This document shows, piece by piece, positions 35,044 to 44,470 of a stretch of DNA of 54,697 bases (its first letter is position 1; every line of letters starts with the position of its first letter). Source of the DNA: Euzebyales bacterium (GTDB lineage Bacteria; Actinomycetota; Nitriliruptoria; Euzebyales; JAHELV01); NCBI GenBank assembly GCA_036374135.1, contig DASUUK010000033.1, positions 1 through 54,697 on the forward strand, in the 5' to 3' direction. Below the pieces are notes generated by a model. That model ran no database searches, was not told where the DNA came from, and saw only the letters and a program-made list of their open reading frames with translations. The translations under genes and the position numbers were made by a program.

Positions 35044-35787
35044 TCACCATCCGCGGGCCTCCCACGCGTCGAGGTGGGGTCGTTCGGTGCCCAGCGTCGT
35101 GTCGTCGCCGTGCCCCGGGTGAACCCACGTGTCGTCGTCGAGCGTGAACAGCTGCCGGCGCAGCGACGCCATGATCTGCTCGAAGGCGGTCGCGTTGGTC
35201 GTCTTGCCCGGTCCGCCGGGGAACAACGTGTCGCCGGTGAACAGGTGCGTGGTGTGGTCGGGTCGGTCATCGGCTGCACCCGAGAGCAGGACGCAGACGC
35301 TTCCGTCGGTGTGCCCCGGTGTGTGACGAACCTCGACCGACGCGGCTCCCACCGAGATGATGTCGCGGTCGGTGACGGTCCCGTCGGCCGGCACAGGGAT
35401 CATCTGGGCGTCGGCGGCGTGGTGCAGCACCCGCGCCCCTGTCGCGCGCGCGACCGCCGCCAGTGCCTGCCAGTGGTCCGGATGGCCGTGCGTCGTCAGG
35501 ACGGCGGTGATGTCGACGTCCCCGATCGCCGCGAGGATGCGGTCGGGCTCGTCCGCTGCGTCGATGACGATGCCGGTGCCGGCGGACGCGTCGCTCAACA
35601 CGTAGCAGTTGTTGTCCATCGGGCCGACCGACAGCTTGGTCACCGTCAGGGTCGCCGCGGGATGGCGGATGTGCCGCAGCGCCGCTGGACCTGCGGGCTC
35701 GACGTGACCGCGGTCGTCGAAGGGCCGGGCCGTCAGCGTCGGGGAGCCTGGCGTCGTGGCGGGGTCGCCTGCTGGGGATCTGCGCAT
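35044..35787 (-). CDS. MBL-fold metallohydrolase (glyoxalase II-like)
   Basis: A 247-aa metallo-beta-lactamase-fold hydrolase. THGHPDHWQAL is the HxHxDH metal motif; HTPGHTDGSVCVLL, FTGDTLFPGG and VHPGHGDDTTLG give the remaining ligands. The core starts at VTKLSVGPMDNNCYVL; the ~45 residues before it are Pro/Ala-rich, so the true start may be internal. M. tuberculosis has a similar gene (Rv1637c) next to uvrA. The thioester substrate is unproven. Confidence 0.9.
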   Translation of the reverse strand: MRRSPAGDPATTPGSPTLTARPFDDRGHVEPAGPAALRHIRHPAATLTVTKLSVGPMDNNCYVLSDASAGTGIVIDAADEPDRILAAIGDVDITAVLTTHGHPDHWQALAAVARATGARVLHHAADAQMIPVPADGTVTDRDIISVGAASVEVRHTPGHTDGSVCVLLSGAADDRPDHTTHLFTGDTLFPGGPGKTTNATAFEQIMASLRRQLFTLDDDTWVHPGHGDDTTLGTERPHLDAWEARGW

Positions 35788-35799
35788 GTCGCTACGACG

Positions 35800-38163
35800 T
35801 TACCTGGTGGCGTGGTCGCCCAGCACATCGAGCAGGTCGGCCGCCGGCATGGGGTTGGCCACATGGTGCCCCTGGACCGCGTCGCACCCCAGCAGTCCCA
35901 GCCGCTGCTGCTGCAACGCCTGCTCGACACCCTCACCGATGACGAGCAGACCCAGGCCGTGGGCCAGGTTAATGGTCGCGTCGAGCACGGCGGTCGCGCG
36001 ATGGTCACCGTCGCGCACGAGCCCGGAGACCAGCGAGCGGTCGATCTTGACGACGTCCAGGGGCAGGCTGGCGAGCCGCATCGCAGACGTTGCGCCGGTG
36101 CCATGGTCGTCGAGGGCGACGCGCACTCCGCGCGCCCGGACGGCGCCCAGCAGCGCGGTGACATGGTCGCCGTGGCTGCTCACGGTGCGCTCCGACAGCT
36201 CGATGACCAGCTGGGGCGGTTCGAGGCCCGCGTCGAGCAGTGCATCGTCGATCTGCGCGAGCAGGGCGGGGTTGAGCTGCCGGCCCGACACGTTCACGGC
36301 GACCGGCACGGCTGTGTGCAGCTCCTCCCGCCACGCTCTGGCGTCCCGGCACGCCGTCCGCAGCACCCAGCAGCCGAGCTCGCCCATGAGACCGAGCTCC
36401 TCGGCGAGTGGGATGAAGGTGCCGGGCGGAATGGTGCCCAGCTCCGGGTGGCGCCAACGAGCCAGAGCCTCCACGCCGACCACCTGGCCCGGTGTGCCGG
36501 TGTCGTCGATGGACAGCTGTGGCTGGTACGCCAGCTCGAACTCGTCCGCGGTCAGTGCGCGCCGCAGGTCGTCCTCCAGGCGGTGCCTCGTGGCGGCCCG
36601 CCTGCCGATGACCGATGTGAAGAAGGCCACCTGGTTCGTGCCGAGTGCCTTGGCCCGGTACATGGCCATGTCGGCGCAGCGCACGAGCGTCTCCTGGTCG
36701 TCGCCGTCGCGGGGCCAGACGGCGATCCCGATGCTCGCGGTCACCTGCACGCCCATGCCGCCCAGATCGATCGGCGCGTCGAGCTCGGCGAGCAGCTTGC
36801 GCGCCACCAGTGCGGCGTCGCCGGCGCGGCTGAGCTGGGCCAGCACCACCGTGAACTCGTCGCCGCCGAAGCGTGCGACGGTGTCACCCTGACGGACGCG
36901 GTGCTGCAGCCGCGACCCGACCTCGCGCAGCAGCGCGTCACCGTGCGCGTGGCCCAGGGTGTCGTTGACGCGCTTGAACCTGTCGATGTCGCAGAACAGC
37001 ACCGCCAGCGGCGTCCCGTCACGGCGGGCCCGGGCGAGGCCCTGCGAGAGCCGGTCCATGAACAACTTGCGGTTGGGGAGCCCGGTCAGCGTGTCGAAGT
37101 GGGCCAGCCGTTGCAGTTCGGCGTCGAGGCGCTTGCGCTCGGTGACATCGCGCAGCACCAGCAGATGGCCCGCCGCCAGTGACGCCGGCGATGGCAGGCG
37201 GGTGGCGACGGCGTCCAGGTGGACCACGCCCCGGTCGGGGTTGGCCAGCTCGAGCTCCGTTCGTGCGGCCAGGTTGGACACGTTGTCGAGCAACGCGCGG
37301 ACCTCCGGCACGGCCCGCAGCAGCTCACCCGCCGCCGTGCCGAGTGCCTGGACCTTCTCGCGTCCCACCAGATCGACCGCGGCCGGGTTGAGGTCGATGA
37401 CGGCTCGCTCGTCGTCGAGCACGAGGATCGCGTCGCTCATCCGCTCGATCACGAGGTCACGCGCGACCGGCACCATGTCGAACAGGGCGTACCGCTCCGA
37501 CGTCCACAGCAGCACGGTCGCGAACACCGCGAAGGCGGCGGGCGTGGCGTCGAAGCGGCCGAAGCCACCGATCCTGAAGATGATGACGAGGTTGACCAGC
37601 CAGGGCAACGCGAGCGCGAGCAGCATGCGCCGGACCTGTGGCCCGGCGGTGCGTGGCAGGCGCGCCAGCGACGTGAGCAGCAGGGTGCAGCCGGCGATCA
37701 GCAGGATCTGCACGTACCAGTAGTGGATCCAGAACAGCGGACCCGACGCCACCAGCGGCACGACGTCCGCGGCCAGGGGTTCCTCATAGCTGCGGATCAG
37801 CTCACGCGTCGAGGGGAGGGCGAGCATCGTGACGACCCAGATGGGCTCGATCGCCAGCGCGACGGCGGCGGATCGGGTCATCAGATCGGTCCGGCGCGTG
37901 AACTGGCAGACGAAGACGAGCAGTGTCGGCGGCACCAGGCTGATCGCGGCGTATTTCACCACGCCGCCCACGAGTTCCGCCACGGTCAGGCTCGTGGTCG
38001 CGAGCTCGACGGCGTAGGCGAGGTTCCACGCACCGATGACGAACAGCAGTGCCGCGACCGTGCGCCGCGTCCGTCGCCGGCCGATGCGCAGGGCGGTCAC
38101 CCCGACAGCGAGCGTGGCGGTGCCGACCGCCAGCGTTGCGGTGCTCGCTACCGACCAGGCCAC
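35800..38163 (-). CDS. Membrane GGDEF-EAL protein with 7TM sensor and PAS domain
   Basis: A 787-aa cyclic-di-GMP turnover protein. Residues 1-~225 are seven hydrophobic helices of the histidine-kinase N-terminal 7TM type. A PAS domain (~230-345: MSDAILVLDDERAVIDLNPAA) follows, then GGDEF (FDTLTGLPNRKLFMDRL, RFGGDEFTVVLA) and EAL (VVGVEALARWRHPE, VNVSGRQL, VIELSER, ALDDHGTGATS, DVVKIDRSLV, GEGVEQ, VQGHHVANPM). The GGDEF motif and the EAL catalytic residues all appear present, so both cyclase and phosphodiesterase activity are possible. Divergent from uvrA. Confidence 0.94.
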   Translation of the reverse strand: MAWSVASTATLAVGTATLAVGVTALRIGRRRTRRTVAALLFVIGAWNLAYAVELATTSLTVAELVGGVVKYAAISLVPPTLLVFVCQFTRRTDLMTRSAAVALAIEPIWVVTMLALPSTRELIRSYEEPLAADVVPLVASGPLFWIHYWYVQILLIAGCTLLLTSLARLPRTAGPQVRRMLLALALPWLVNLVIIFRIGGFGRFDATPAAFAVFATVLLWTSERYALFDMVPVARDLVIERMSDAILVLDDERAVIDLNPAAVDLVGREKVQALGTAAGELLRAVPEVRALLDNVSNLAARTELELANPDRGVVHLDAVATRLPSPASLAAGHLLVLRDVTERKRLDAELQRLAHFDTLTGLPNRKLFMDRLSQGLARARRDGTPLAVLFCDIDRFKRVNDTLGHAHGDALLREVGSRLQHRVRQGDTVARFGGDEFTVVLAQLSRAGDAALVARKLLAELDAPIDLGGMGVQVTASIGIAVWPRDGDDQETLVRCADMAMYRAKALGTNQVAFFTSVIGRRAATRHRLEDDLRRALTADEFELAYQPQLSIDDTGTPGQVVGVEALARWRHPELGTIPPGTFIPLAEELGLMGELGCWVLRTACRDARAWREELHTAVPVAVNVSGRQLNPALLAQIDDALLDAGLEPPQLVIELSERTVSSHGDHVTALLGAVRARGVRVALDDHGTGATSAMRLASLPLDVVKIDRSLVSGLVRDGDHRATAVLDATINLAHGLGLLVIGEGVEQALQQQRLGLLGCDAVQGHHVANPMPAADLLDVLGDHATR

Positions 38164-38201
38164 AGCCGCATCCGCCCGTCACGATACATGGTGTAGTGCA
38201 A

Positions 38202-38207
38202 ATCATA
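38202..38207 (-). promoter_or_regulatory. Candidate -10 of the GGDEF-EAL gene
   Basis: TATGAT on the minus strand, about 38 bases before the start codon, in the only AT-rich part of this intergenic region. The -35 is poor. Confidence 0.45.
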
Positions 38208-38259
38208 CCGTCGGTTGTCTGCGAAATGGTGGCCGTCGAAGCTCCGACCCGGCGCGGGC

Positions 38260-38265
38260 TAGACT
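38260..38265 (+). promoter_or_regulatory. Candidate uvrA -10 element
   Basis: TAGACT fits TANNNT about 100 bases before uvrA. No LexA-type operator is visible nearby. Confidence 0.3.
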
Positions 38266-38368
38266 CTCTCCGGCGGCGGGCACCGTCCCGGGCCCGTTGT
38301 CCCAATGACATGAGCGGTCCATCCCCGGCGCGTCCCGCTCACTTCAGACGATACCCTGGAGCTTGCGC

Positions 38369-41338
38369 ATGGCATCGACGTCGACCGGACGCGGGCGTGG
38401 CACGCGGGCGGGGGCGAGCGCCAGCGAGCCGGTGGGCGGGGAGCGCAGGGTGAGGGCGAGCGCCAGCGAGCCGGTGGGCGGGGAGCGTCACGATGGTGCG
38501 CTGGTCGTTCGCGGTGCCCGGGAGCACAACCTGGCCGACGTGGATCTCGAGCTGCCGCGCGGTGCCCTGATCGTGTTCACCGGGCTGTCCGGCTCGGGCA
38601 AGTCGAGCCTGGCGTTCGACACCATCTATTCGGAGGGCCAGCGGCGGTACGTCGAGTCGCTGTCGGCGTACGCGCGCCAGTTCCTCGGTCAGATGGACAA
38701 GCCGGACGTCGACTTCATCGAAGGGCTGTCGCCGGCGATCTCGATCGACCAGAAGTCGACGAGCCGCAACCCGCGGTCGACGGTCGGGACCATCACCGAG
38801 GTCTACGACTACCTGCGTCTGCTGTACGCGCGCATCGGTCGACCGCACTGCCCGAACTGTGGAAAGCCGATCGAACCGCAGTCGGCGGAGCAGATCATCG
38901 ATCAGATCGAGCAGCTCGCCGAGGGCACCCGGTTCCAGGTGCTCGCACCCGTCGTCCGGGGGCGCAAGGGTGAGTACGAGAAGCTGCTGGCCGATCTGTC
39001 GGCGCAGGGCTTCGCCCGGGCGCGCGTGGACGACGAGGTGGTGGACCTCGCCGACCCGCCGCAGCTCGCCCGGTACGAGCAGCACACCATCGAGGTGATC
39101 GTCGACCGCCTGGTCGCCAAGGAGGGGATCCGACGGCGCCTGGCGGACTCGGTCGAGACGGCACTCCGGCTGTCCGACGGCATCGCGGCGATCGAGACCG
39201 TGCCGCGTGCCGGCGAGGAGGCCGAACCCGAGACGACGGTGTTCTCCGAGCACCTGGCCTGTCTGTCCTGCGGGTTGAGCTTCGATCGGCTGGCACCCCG
39301 CGACTTCTCGTTCAACACGCCGTACGGCGCGTGCGAGACCTGCCACGGACTCGGCACCCGGCTGGAGGTCGACCCGGAGCTCGTCGTCGACCCGCAGCGG
39401 CCGTTGATCAACGGTGCGATCCGGCCGTGGACGACCGGCAGCCAGTCCACCTACTACGAGCAGTTGCTCCGGGCGGTGGCCGACCACCTGGGCGCTGATC
39501 CCACGACTCCGTGGGCCGACCTCGACGCACGGCAGCGCCGCGTGCTGCTGTACGGGCGCTCCGGGGGTCTGTCGGTCACGGTCTCGTACACCAACCGCTT
39601 CGGTCGCAAGCGTCGGTACCGCGCCTCCTACGAAGGCGTCGTCCCGCAACTGCTCAGACGACACGGCGAGAGTGACTCGGACACAGTGCGCCAGCGCATC
39701 GAGGAGTACATGCGCGAGGTGCCGTGCAGCGCGTGCGACGGCGCGCGCCTGCGCCCGCTGGTGCTGGCGGTGACGGTCGGTGGCCGCAACATCGCCGAGG
39801 CGTGCGCGCTGTCCGTCGAGGATGCGGAGCGCTTCTTCGCCGGCCTCGAGCTCACGGAACGCGAGCGGATCATCGCCGAACGGGTGCTCAAGGAGGTGCG
39901 GGTGCGGTTGCGGTTCCTGCTCGACGTCGGGTTGGACTACCTGACGCTCGACCGGGCCGCCGCCACGCTGGCCGGCGGTGAGGCGCAGCGGATCCGGCTG
40001 GCGACGCAGATCGGATCCGGCCTCGTCGGCTGCCTGTACGTGCTGGACGAGCCCTCGATCGGACTGCACCATCGCGACAACGAACGGCTGATCGAGACGC
40101 TGCTGCGCCTCCGCGACCTGGGCAACACGGTCATCGTGGTCGAGCACGACCGTGCGACGATCGAGGCTGCCGACCACCTGGTCGACATCGGACCGGGCGC
40201 CGGGGAGCACGGCGGGCACATCGTGCACTCCGGGTCACTGGAGGGCCTGACGGCCGCGGACGGATCGATCACCGGCGACTACCTCGCCGGCCGCCGCGAG
40301 ATCGCCGTGCCCCCGCAGCGCAGGACGCGGCAGCGCGGCCGGGAAATGGTCGTCCGTGGCGCGCGGGAGCACAACCTCGACGCGATCGACGCGACGTTCC
40401 CCCTCGGGCTGTTCGTCGCGGTCACCGGTGTGTCGGGCTCGGGCAAGTCGACCCTGGTCAACGACATCCTCAAGACCGCCCTGATGCGGCACGTCTACGA
40501 CGCGCGCGCCGTCCCGGGCCGGCACCGCCGGATCGACGGGCTCGACAGGATCGACAAGGTCGTCGGCATCGATCAGACGCCGATCGGCCGCACACCCAGG
40601 TCGAACCCCGCGACCTACACGAAGATGTTCGATCACATCCGCAAGCTGTTCGCTGCGACGACCGAGGCGAAGGTGCGCGGGTACCAGCCGGGCCGGTTCA
40701 GCTTCAACGTCAAGGGCGGGCGCTGCGAGACCTGCAAGGGCGACGGCACGATCAAGATCGACATGCAGTTCCTGCCGGACGTGTACGTGCCCTGCGAGGT
40801 GTGCGGCGGCCGACGCTACAACCGTGAGACGCTCGAGGTGCGCTACCGCGGCCGGAACATCGGCGAGGTGCTCGACATGTCGGCCGAGGAGGCGCTGGCG
40901 TTCTTCGGCTCGATCCCGACCATCGCCCACCATCTGCAGACGCTGGTCGACGTCGGCCTCGGCTACGTGCGCCTCGGCCAGCCCGCGACGACGCTGAGCG
41001 GGGGAGAGGCCCAGCGGGTGAAGCTGGCGTCGGAGCTGCGCAAGCGCGCGACCGGTCAGACGGTCTACATCCTCGACGAGCCCACCACGGGACTGCACTT
41101 CGAGGACGTCCGCCGCCTGCTGTCGGTGCTGCACCGCCTGGTGGACAAGGGCAACACGGTCATCGTCATCGAGCACGACCTCGACGTCGTCAAGACCTCG
41201 GACTGGATCATCGATCTGGGACCCGAGGGCGGCAGCGGCGGCGGCCGCATCGTGGCCGAGGGGCCGCCCGAGGACGTGGCGGACGTCGGGGCGAGCTACA
41301 CCGGGAAGTTCCTGCGCCCGTTGCTCGCCCGCGCGTGA
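38369..41338 (+). CDS. uvrA: UvrABC system protein A
   Basis: A 989-aa damage-recognition ATPase with two ABC modules. Walker A loops: [20 protein letters not shown] and [13 protein letters not shown]; signatures: [16 protein letters not shown] and [17 protein letters not shown]. Zinc-binding Cys pairs are at [26 protein letters not shown] and the C-terminal [16 protein letters not shown] plus [13 protein letters not shown] 38369 follows CTGGAG; TTG 38363 is less likely. The usual start region ([11 protein letters not shown]) is preceded by ~45 extra residues encoded partly by a tandem DNA repeat (38412-38487). Followed by a strong terminator. Confidence 0.97.
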   Translation: MASTSTGRGRGTRAGASASEPVGGERRVRASASEPVGGERHDGALVVRGAREHNLADVDLELPRGALIVFTGLSGSGKSSLAFDTIYSEGQRRYVESLSAYARQFLGQMDKPDVDFIEGLSPAISIDQKSTSRNPRSTVGTITEVYDYLRLLYARIGRPHCPNCGKPIEPQSAEQIIDQIEQLAEGTRFQVLAPVVRGRKGEYEKLLADLSAQGFARARVDDEVVDLADPPQLARYEQHTIEVIVDRLVAKEGIRRRLADSVETALRLSDGIAAIETVPRAGEEAEPETTVFSEHLACLSCGLSFDRLAPRDFSFNTPYGACETCHGLGTRLEVDPELVVDPQRPLINGAIRPWTTGSQSTYYEQLLRAVADHLGADPTTPWADLDARQRRVLLYGRSGGLSVTVSYTNRFGRKRRYRASYEGVVPQLLRRHGESDSDTVRQRIEEYMREVPCSACDGARLRPLVLAVTVGGRNIAEACALSVEDAERFFAGLELTERERIIAERVLKEVRVRLRFLLDVGLDYLTLDRAAATLAGGEAQRIRLATQIGSGLVGCLYVLDEPSIGLHHRDNERLIETLLRLRDLGNTVIVVEHDRATIEAADHLVDIGPGAGEHGGHIVHSGSLEGLTAADGSITGDYLAGRREIAVPPQRRTRQRGREMVVRGAREHNLDAIDATFPLGLFVAVTGVSGSGKSTLVNDILKTALMRHVYDARAVPGRHRRIDGLDRIDKVVGIDQTPIGRTPRSNPATYTKMFDHIRKLFAATTEAKVRGYQPGRFSFNVKGGRCETCKGDGTIKIDMQFLPDVYVPCEVCGGRRYNRETLEVRYRGRNIGEVLDMSAEEALAFFGSIPTIAHHLQTLVDVGLGYVRLGQPATTLSGGEAQRVKLASELRKRATGQTVYILDEPTTGLHFEDVRRLLSVLHRLVDKGNTVIVIEHDLDVVKTSDWIIDLGPEGGSGGGRIVAEGPPEDVADVGASYTGKFLRPLLARA
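38412..38487 (+). repeat. 34-bp perfect direct repeat in the 5' end of uvrA
   Basis: Two identical 34-bp copies, at 38412-38445 and 38454-38487, with a 42-bp (14-codon) period. They encode two copies of [11 protein letters not shown] in the N-terminal extension of UvrA. Confidence 0.92.
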
Positions 41339-41342
41339 CGTT

Positions 41343-41368
41343 CGCCGGCGCCGTGGACGGCGCCGGCG
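41343..41368 (+). terminator. uvrA terminator
   Basis: CGCCGGCGCC and GGCGCCGGCG form a perfect 10-bp stem with a 6-base loop, five bases after the uvrA stop. Confidence 0.8.
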
Positions 41369-41405
41369 TGGGTGTGCCGCTCGGGCGAGGTGGGGGCGGC
41401 AGACG

Positions 41406-41534
41406 ATGCTCGAACGACGCGGCTACAAGGCGACCCGCAACGCGCTCGCCGACGCGCGAGCGTCGTTGCCGCGTCAGCGCCGGACCACGACCGCGGGCGG
41501 CGACCGGCCATGGTGGAAGGGTCGGCGGTGCTGA
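41406..41534 (+). CDS. Possible 42-aa small protein, unknown
   Basis: ATG 41406 is preceded by a GA/G-rich stretch (GAGGTGGGGG). The product starts MLERRGYKATRNALADARAS, is rich in Arg and ends in Cys. No similarity is recognised; it may be chance. Confidence 0.2.
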   Translation: MLERRGYKATRNALADARASLPRQRRTTTAGGDRPWWKGRRC

Positions 41535-41722
41535 CCGCGCCGCGCGACCGCGCCGCGCGCACCAGGTCCTTGGTCCTACTCGTACCAGGGTCGTTCTGCG
41601 CCGACGCCCGTCCGTCGACGTGCACCCGGGGCAGGTTGCCCACCCGACGCCGGCCCCGCCTGGGCGCCACCGCCAGTGGACCCGGCCGCGCGCGTGCCAT
41701 GTGGGTGTGCGTGGGCCGCAGA

Positions 41723-41750
41723 ACGGCCGGCACCACGTGGCGCCGGCCGT
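41723..41750 (-). terminator. Terminator after the fasciclin gene
   Basis: ACGGCCGGC and GCCGGCCGT form a perfect 9-bp stem around a CCACGTGG core, 17 bases beyond the stop of the minus-strand gene. Confidence 0.7.
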
Positions 41751-41767
41751 CCCCTGGAGCGGATGGG

Positions 41768-42400
41768 TTACGGCTGGAGGACCGTGTCGATCACGTGGAT
41801 GACGCCGTTCCCGGCCTGGATGTCGGCCTGGACGACCTCGGCGTCGTCGACCATGACGGTGTCACCGTCGATGCTGATCGTCAGGTCGTCACCCTGGAGG
41901 GTGGTGACCGTCTGGCCGTCCTCGAGGTCGGTGGACATGACCGCACCCTCGACCACGTGGAACTGGAGGATGTCACCGAGGCTGCTCGGATCCGCCAGCA
42001 GCGCCGCCAGATCATCCTGATTGAGCTGCGCGAACGCGTCGTTGTTCGGTGCGAACACCGTCAACGGACCCGCTTCCTCGAGCGCGCTGGTCAGCCCGGC
42101 GGTCTCGAGTGCGGCCGTGAGCTGCGACAGCTGCGGGTTGTCGGCGGCGATGTCGGCGATGCTCTGGTCCGTGCTCGACGTGTCGTCGCCGGTGTCGGTC
42201 GTCGTCTCCTCGGTCTCCTCCTCGAGCGCGGGCTCCGAGGTGAGTGAGTCGTCGGCGGGCTCGCTGGTCTCCTCGACCACGGGCTCGCTGGCCGTGTCAC
42301 CTCCGTCCTCGGTCTGCCCGGCCTCCTCGGCGGTCGAGCAGGCTGCGAGCAGCATGAACAGGGCTGCGAGAAGGCTCAGCAGCCGGACAGATGGCTTCAT
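41768..42400 (-). CDS. Fasciclin-domain lipoprotein
   Basis: A 210-aa surface protein. MKPSVRLLSLLAALFMLLAAC is a lipoprotein signal with its lipobox Cys, followed by ~60 acidic Glu/Thr/Asp/Ser residues as a linker, then one FAS1 domain: SQLTAALETAGLTSALEE, GPLTVFAPNNDAFAQL, ILQFHVVEGAVMS and the terminal GVIHVIDTVLQP. FAS1 domains mediate adhesion; no enzymatic role is suggested. ATG 42400 with AAGGAG about ten bases upstream is preferred to the longer frame. Confidence 0.93.
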   Translation of the reverse strand: MKPSVRLLSLLAALFMLLAACSTAEEAGQTEDGGDTASEPVVEETSEPADDSLTSEPALEEETEETTTDTGDDTSSTDQSIADIAADNPQLSQLTAALETAGLTSALEEAGPLTVFAPNNDAFAQLNQDDLAALLADPSSLGDILQFHVVEGAVMSTDLEDGQTVTTLQGDDLTISIDGDTVMVDDAEVVQADIQAGNGVIHVIDTVLQP

Positions 42401-42552
42401 GGGATCTGACTCCTTCGAGAGACGCTTGTCCGGCGCAGCCGGTCCAATCCGTTGGGAACACCCGACTCGCCGTGGCTTCTGACAGACCAACTACCCACAT
42501 CGCAGGTTGACACACGTCGTCGTCCGGCAATCGCCCGGACAGCTCCTGCCAC

Positions 42553-42568
42553 TACGATTGGGCGCGTG
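42553..42568 (+). promoter_or_regulatory. Leaderless-type promoter -10 and GTG start of uvrC
   Basis: TACGAT (42553-42558) lies seven bases before GTG 42566. CTACGATTGGG differs by one base from the moaA and uvrB elements. Confidence 0.6.
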
Positions 42569-44470
42569 CAGAACCCCGCCCGCGCGTTCCGACCCGACCC
42601 GGCGACCATCCCGACCGATCCGGGCTGCTACCTGTGGCGCGACCGCCACGGGCGTGTGATCTACGTCGGCAAGGCGAAGCAGCTGCGCGCCCGGCTGGCC
42701 AGCTACTTCGGGGCCTGGTCGACCATCCACCAGCGCACCCGCGGCATGCTCGAGACGGCACGCAGCGTCGAGTGGATCGTCACCGACAACGAGGTGGAGG
42801 CGCTGCACCTCGAGTACAACCTGATCAAGCGTCACCGCCCCCGCTACAACGTCCGCTACACCGACGACAAGAGCTATCCCTACCTGGCCATCACCGTCCA
42901 GGAGGACGTGCCGCGGGCGATGGTCCGGCGCAACCCGCGCCGTGACGGCACCCGCTACTTCGGCCCGTACGCCCACGCGTACGCGATCCGCGAGACGCTG
43001 GACCTGCTGCTGCGGGTGTTCCCGGTGCGCACGTGCTCGCAGGGCGTCTTCGACCGGTGCGAGCGCACCGGCCGACCGTGCCTGCTGTACCACATCGGCC
43101 GGTGCGCGGGCCCGTGTGTCGGCAAGATCGACCACGAGGGTCACCGCGACCTCGTCGACGAGATGATCAACTTCCTCGAGGGCAACACCGACGACGTCCT
43201 CGGCGAGCTCACCGAGCAGATGCGCGACGAGGCCGACCGGCTGAACTACGAGGCGGCCGCGCGGCTGCGTGACCAGATCGACGCCGCCCAGCGCGCGCTC
43301 GCCAAGCAGACCATGGTGACCAGCGCCCGCGACAGCTTCGACGCGATCAATCTGTTCGAGGACGAGTACGAGGCGGCGTTCCAGGTCTTCTCGGTGCGCC
43401 GCGGGCGCGTGGTCGGTCGCAAGGGCTGGACGGTCGACAAGGTCGAGGACCTGTCGTCGGGCGAGCTGCTCGGGCGCTTCGTGCTGGAGCTCGCGATGGA
43501 GCGGGCGGAGGAGCTGCCCAGGCAGATCCTCGTGCCGTTCGAGCCGGCGGACGGCGACACGCTGGAGGAGCTGTGCACCGAGCTGCGCCGGGACGCGCAG
43601 GACGCGACCGGCCGGGTGCGGCTGACGGTTCCGGTGCGGGGCGCCAAGCGCGACTTCCTGGCCACCGTCGCCGACAACGCCAAGGAGGCGTTCCACCAGC
43701 ACCGGCTCAAGCGTGCCAAGGACTTCAACGCCCGCAGCCAGGCCCTCAACGAGCTGCAGCAGGCGCTGGGACTGGACGAAGCGCCCCTGCGGATGGAGTG
43801 CTACGACATCTCGACGCTGCAGGGCACCAACTCGGTGGCCTCGATGGTCGTGATGGAGGACGGGTTGCCGCGCAAGTCCGAGTACCGGCGCTTCCAGATC
43901 CGCGGCGTCGTCGGTCAGGACGACTTCGCGATGATGCACGAGGTCATCACGCGGCGGTTCCGGCGATTCCTCGACGAACAGGCCGGGCCCGCCAGCGAGC
44001 GCAAGTTCTCGTACCCGTCGAACCTCGTGATCATCGACGGCGGCAAGGGCCAGTTGAACGCCGCACGTCGCGCGCTGGAGGAGCTCGGGATCGACGGCGT
44101 GGAGATCTGCGGCCTCGCGAAGCGGCTGGAGGAGGTGTTCCTGCCCGATCGGTCCGAGCCGGTGCTGCTACCGCGCGCCAGCGAGGCGCTGTACCTGCTG
44201 CAGCGTGTGCGCGACGAGGCGCACCGCTTCGCCGTCACCTACCATCGGACGCTGCGCGGCAGGCGTATGACCGAGTCGGCGTTCGACGAGATCGACGGCA
44301 TCGGGCCGGCGCGGCGTCGCAACCTGCTGGACGTGTTCGGGTCGCTGCAGGGCGTCCGGGACGCCACGATCGACGAGCTCGAGCAGGTCCCCGGCATCTC
44401 GAGCATGCTTGCACGGACCATCCACGCACACTTCCAGCCAGGCACAGCCGCACGCGAGGACGAGCGATGA
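42566..44470 (+). CDS. uvrC: UvrABC system protein C
   Basis: A 634-aa dual-incision nuclease. Domains: GIY-YIG (GCYLWRDRHGRVIYVGKAKQ), a Cys-rich region (CSQGVFDRCERTGRPCLLYHIGRCAGPC), a UVR domain binding UvrB (EADRLNYEAAARLRDQID), an RNase H-like nuclease (RMECYDISTLQGTNSVASMV with the Asp; VIIDGGKGQLNAA with the second Asp), and C-terminal helix-hairpin-helix motifs (IDGIGPARRRNLL, EQVPGISSMLA). GTG 42566 fits both the family N-terminus and the leaderless -10. It overlaps rapZ by ATGA. Confidence 0.97.
   Translation: MQNPARAFRPDPATIPTDPGCYLWRDRHGRVIYVGKAKQLRARLASYFGAWSTIHQRTRGMLETARSVEWIVTDNEVEALHLEYNLIKRHRPRYNVRYTDDKSYPYLAITVQEDVPRAMVRRNPRRDGTRYFGPYAHAYAIRETLDLLLRVFPVRTCSQGVFDRCERTGRPCLLYHIGRCAGPCVGKIDHEGHRDLVDEMINFLEGNTDDVLGELTEQMRDEADRLNYEAAARLRDQIDAAQRALAKQTMVTSARDSFDAINLFEDEYEAAFQVFSVRRGRVVGRKGWTVDKVEDLSSGELLGRFVLELAMERAEELPRQILVPFEPADGDTLEELCTELRRDAQDATGRVRLTVPVRGAKRDFLATVADNAKEAFHQHRLKRAKDFNARSQALNELQQALGLDEAPLRMECYDISTLQGTNSVASMVVMEDGLPRKSEYRRFQIRGVVGQDDFAMMHEVITRRFRRFLDEQAGPASERKFSYPSNLVIIDGGKGQLNAARRALEELGIDGVEICGLAKRLEEVFLPDRSEPVLLPRASEALYLLQRVRDEAHRFAVTYHRTLRGRRMTESAFDEIDGIGPARRRNLLDVFGSLQGVRDATIDELEQVPGISSMLARTIHAHFQPGTAAREDER

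Larger units (their letters stand above)
41339..41767. other. Gene-poor stretch between uvrA and the fasciclin gene
   Basis: A 429-bp convergent spacer. It contains two strong hairpins, one per flanking gene (41343-41368 and 41723-41750), and a 42-codon candidate ORF at 41406-41534. Nothing else is recognised in it. Confidence 0.6.
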
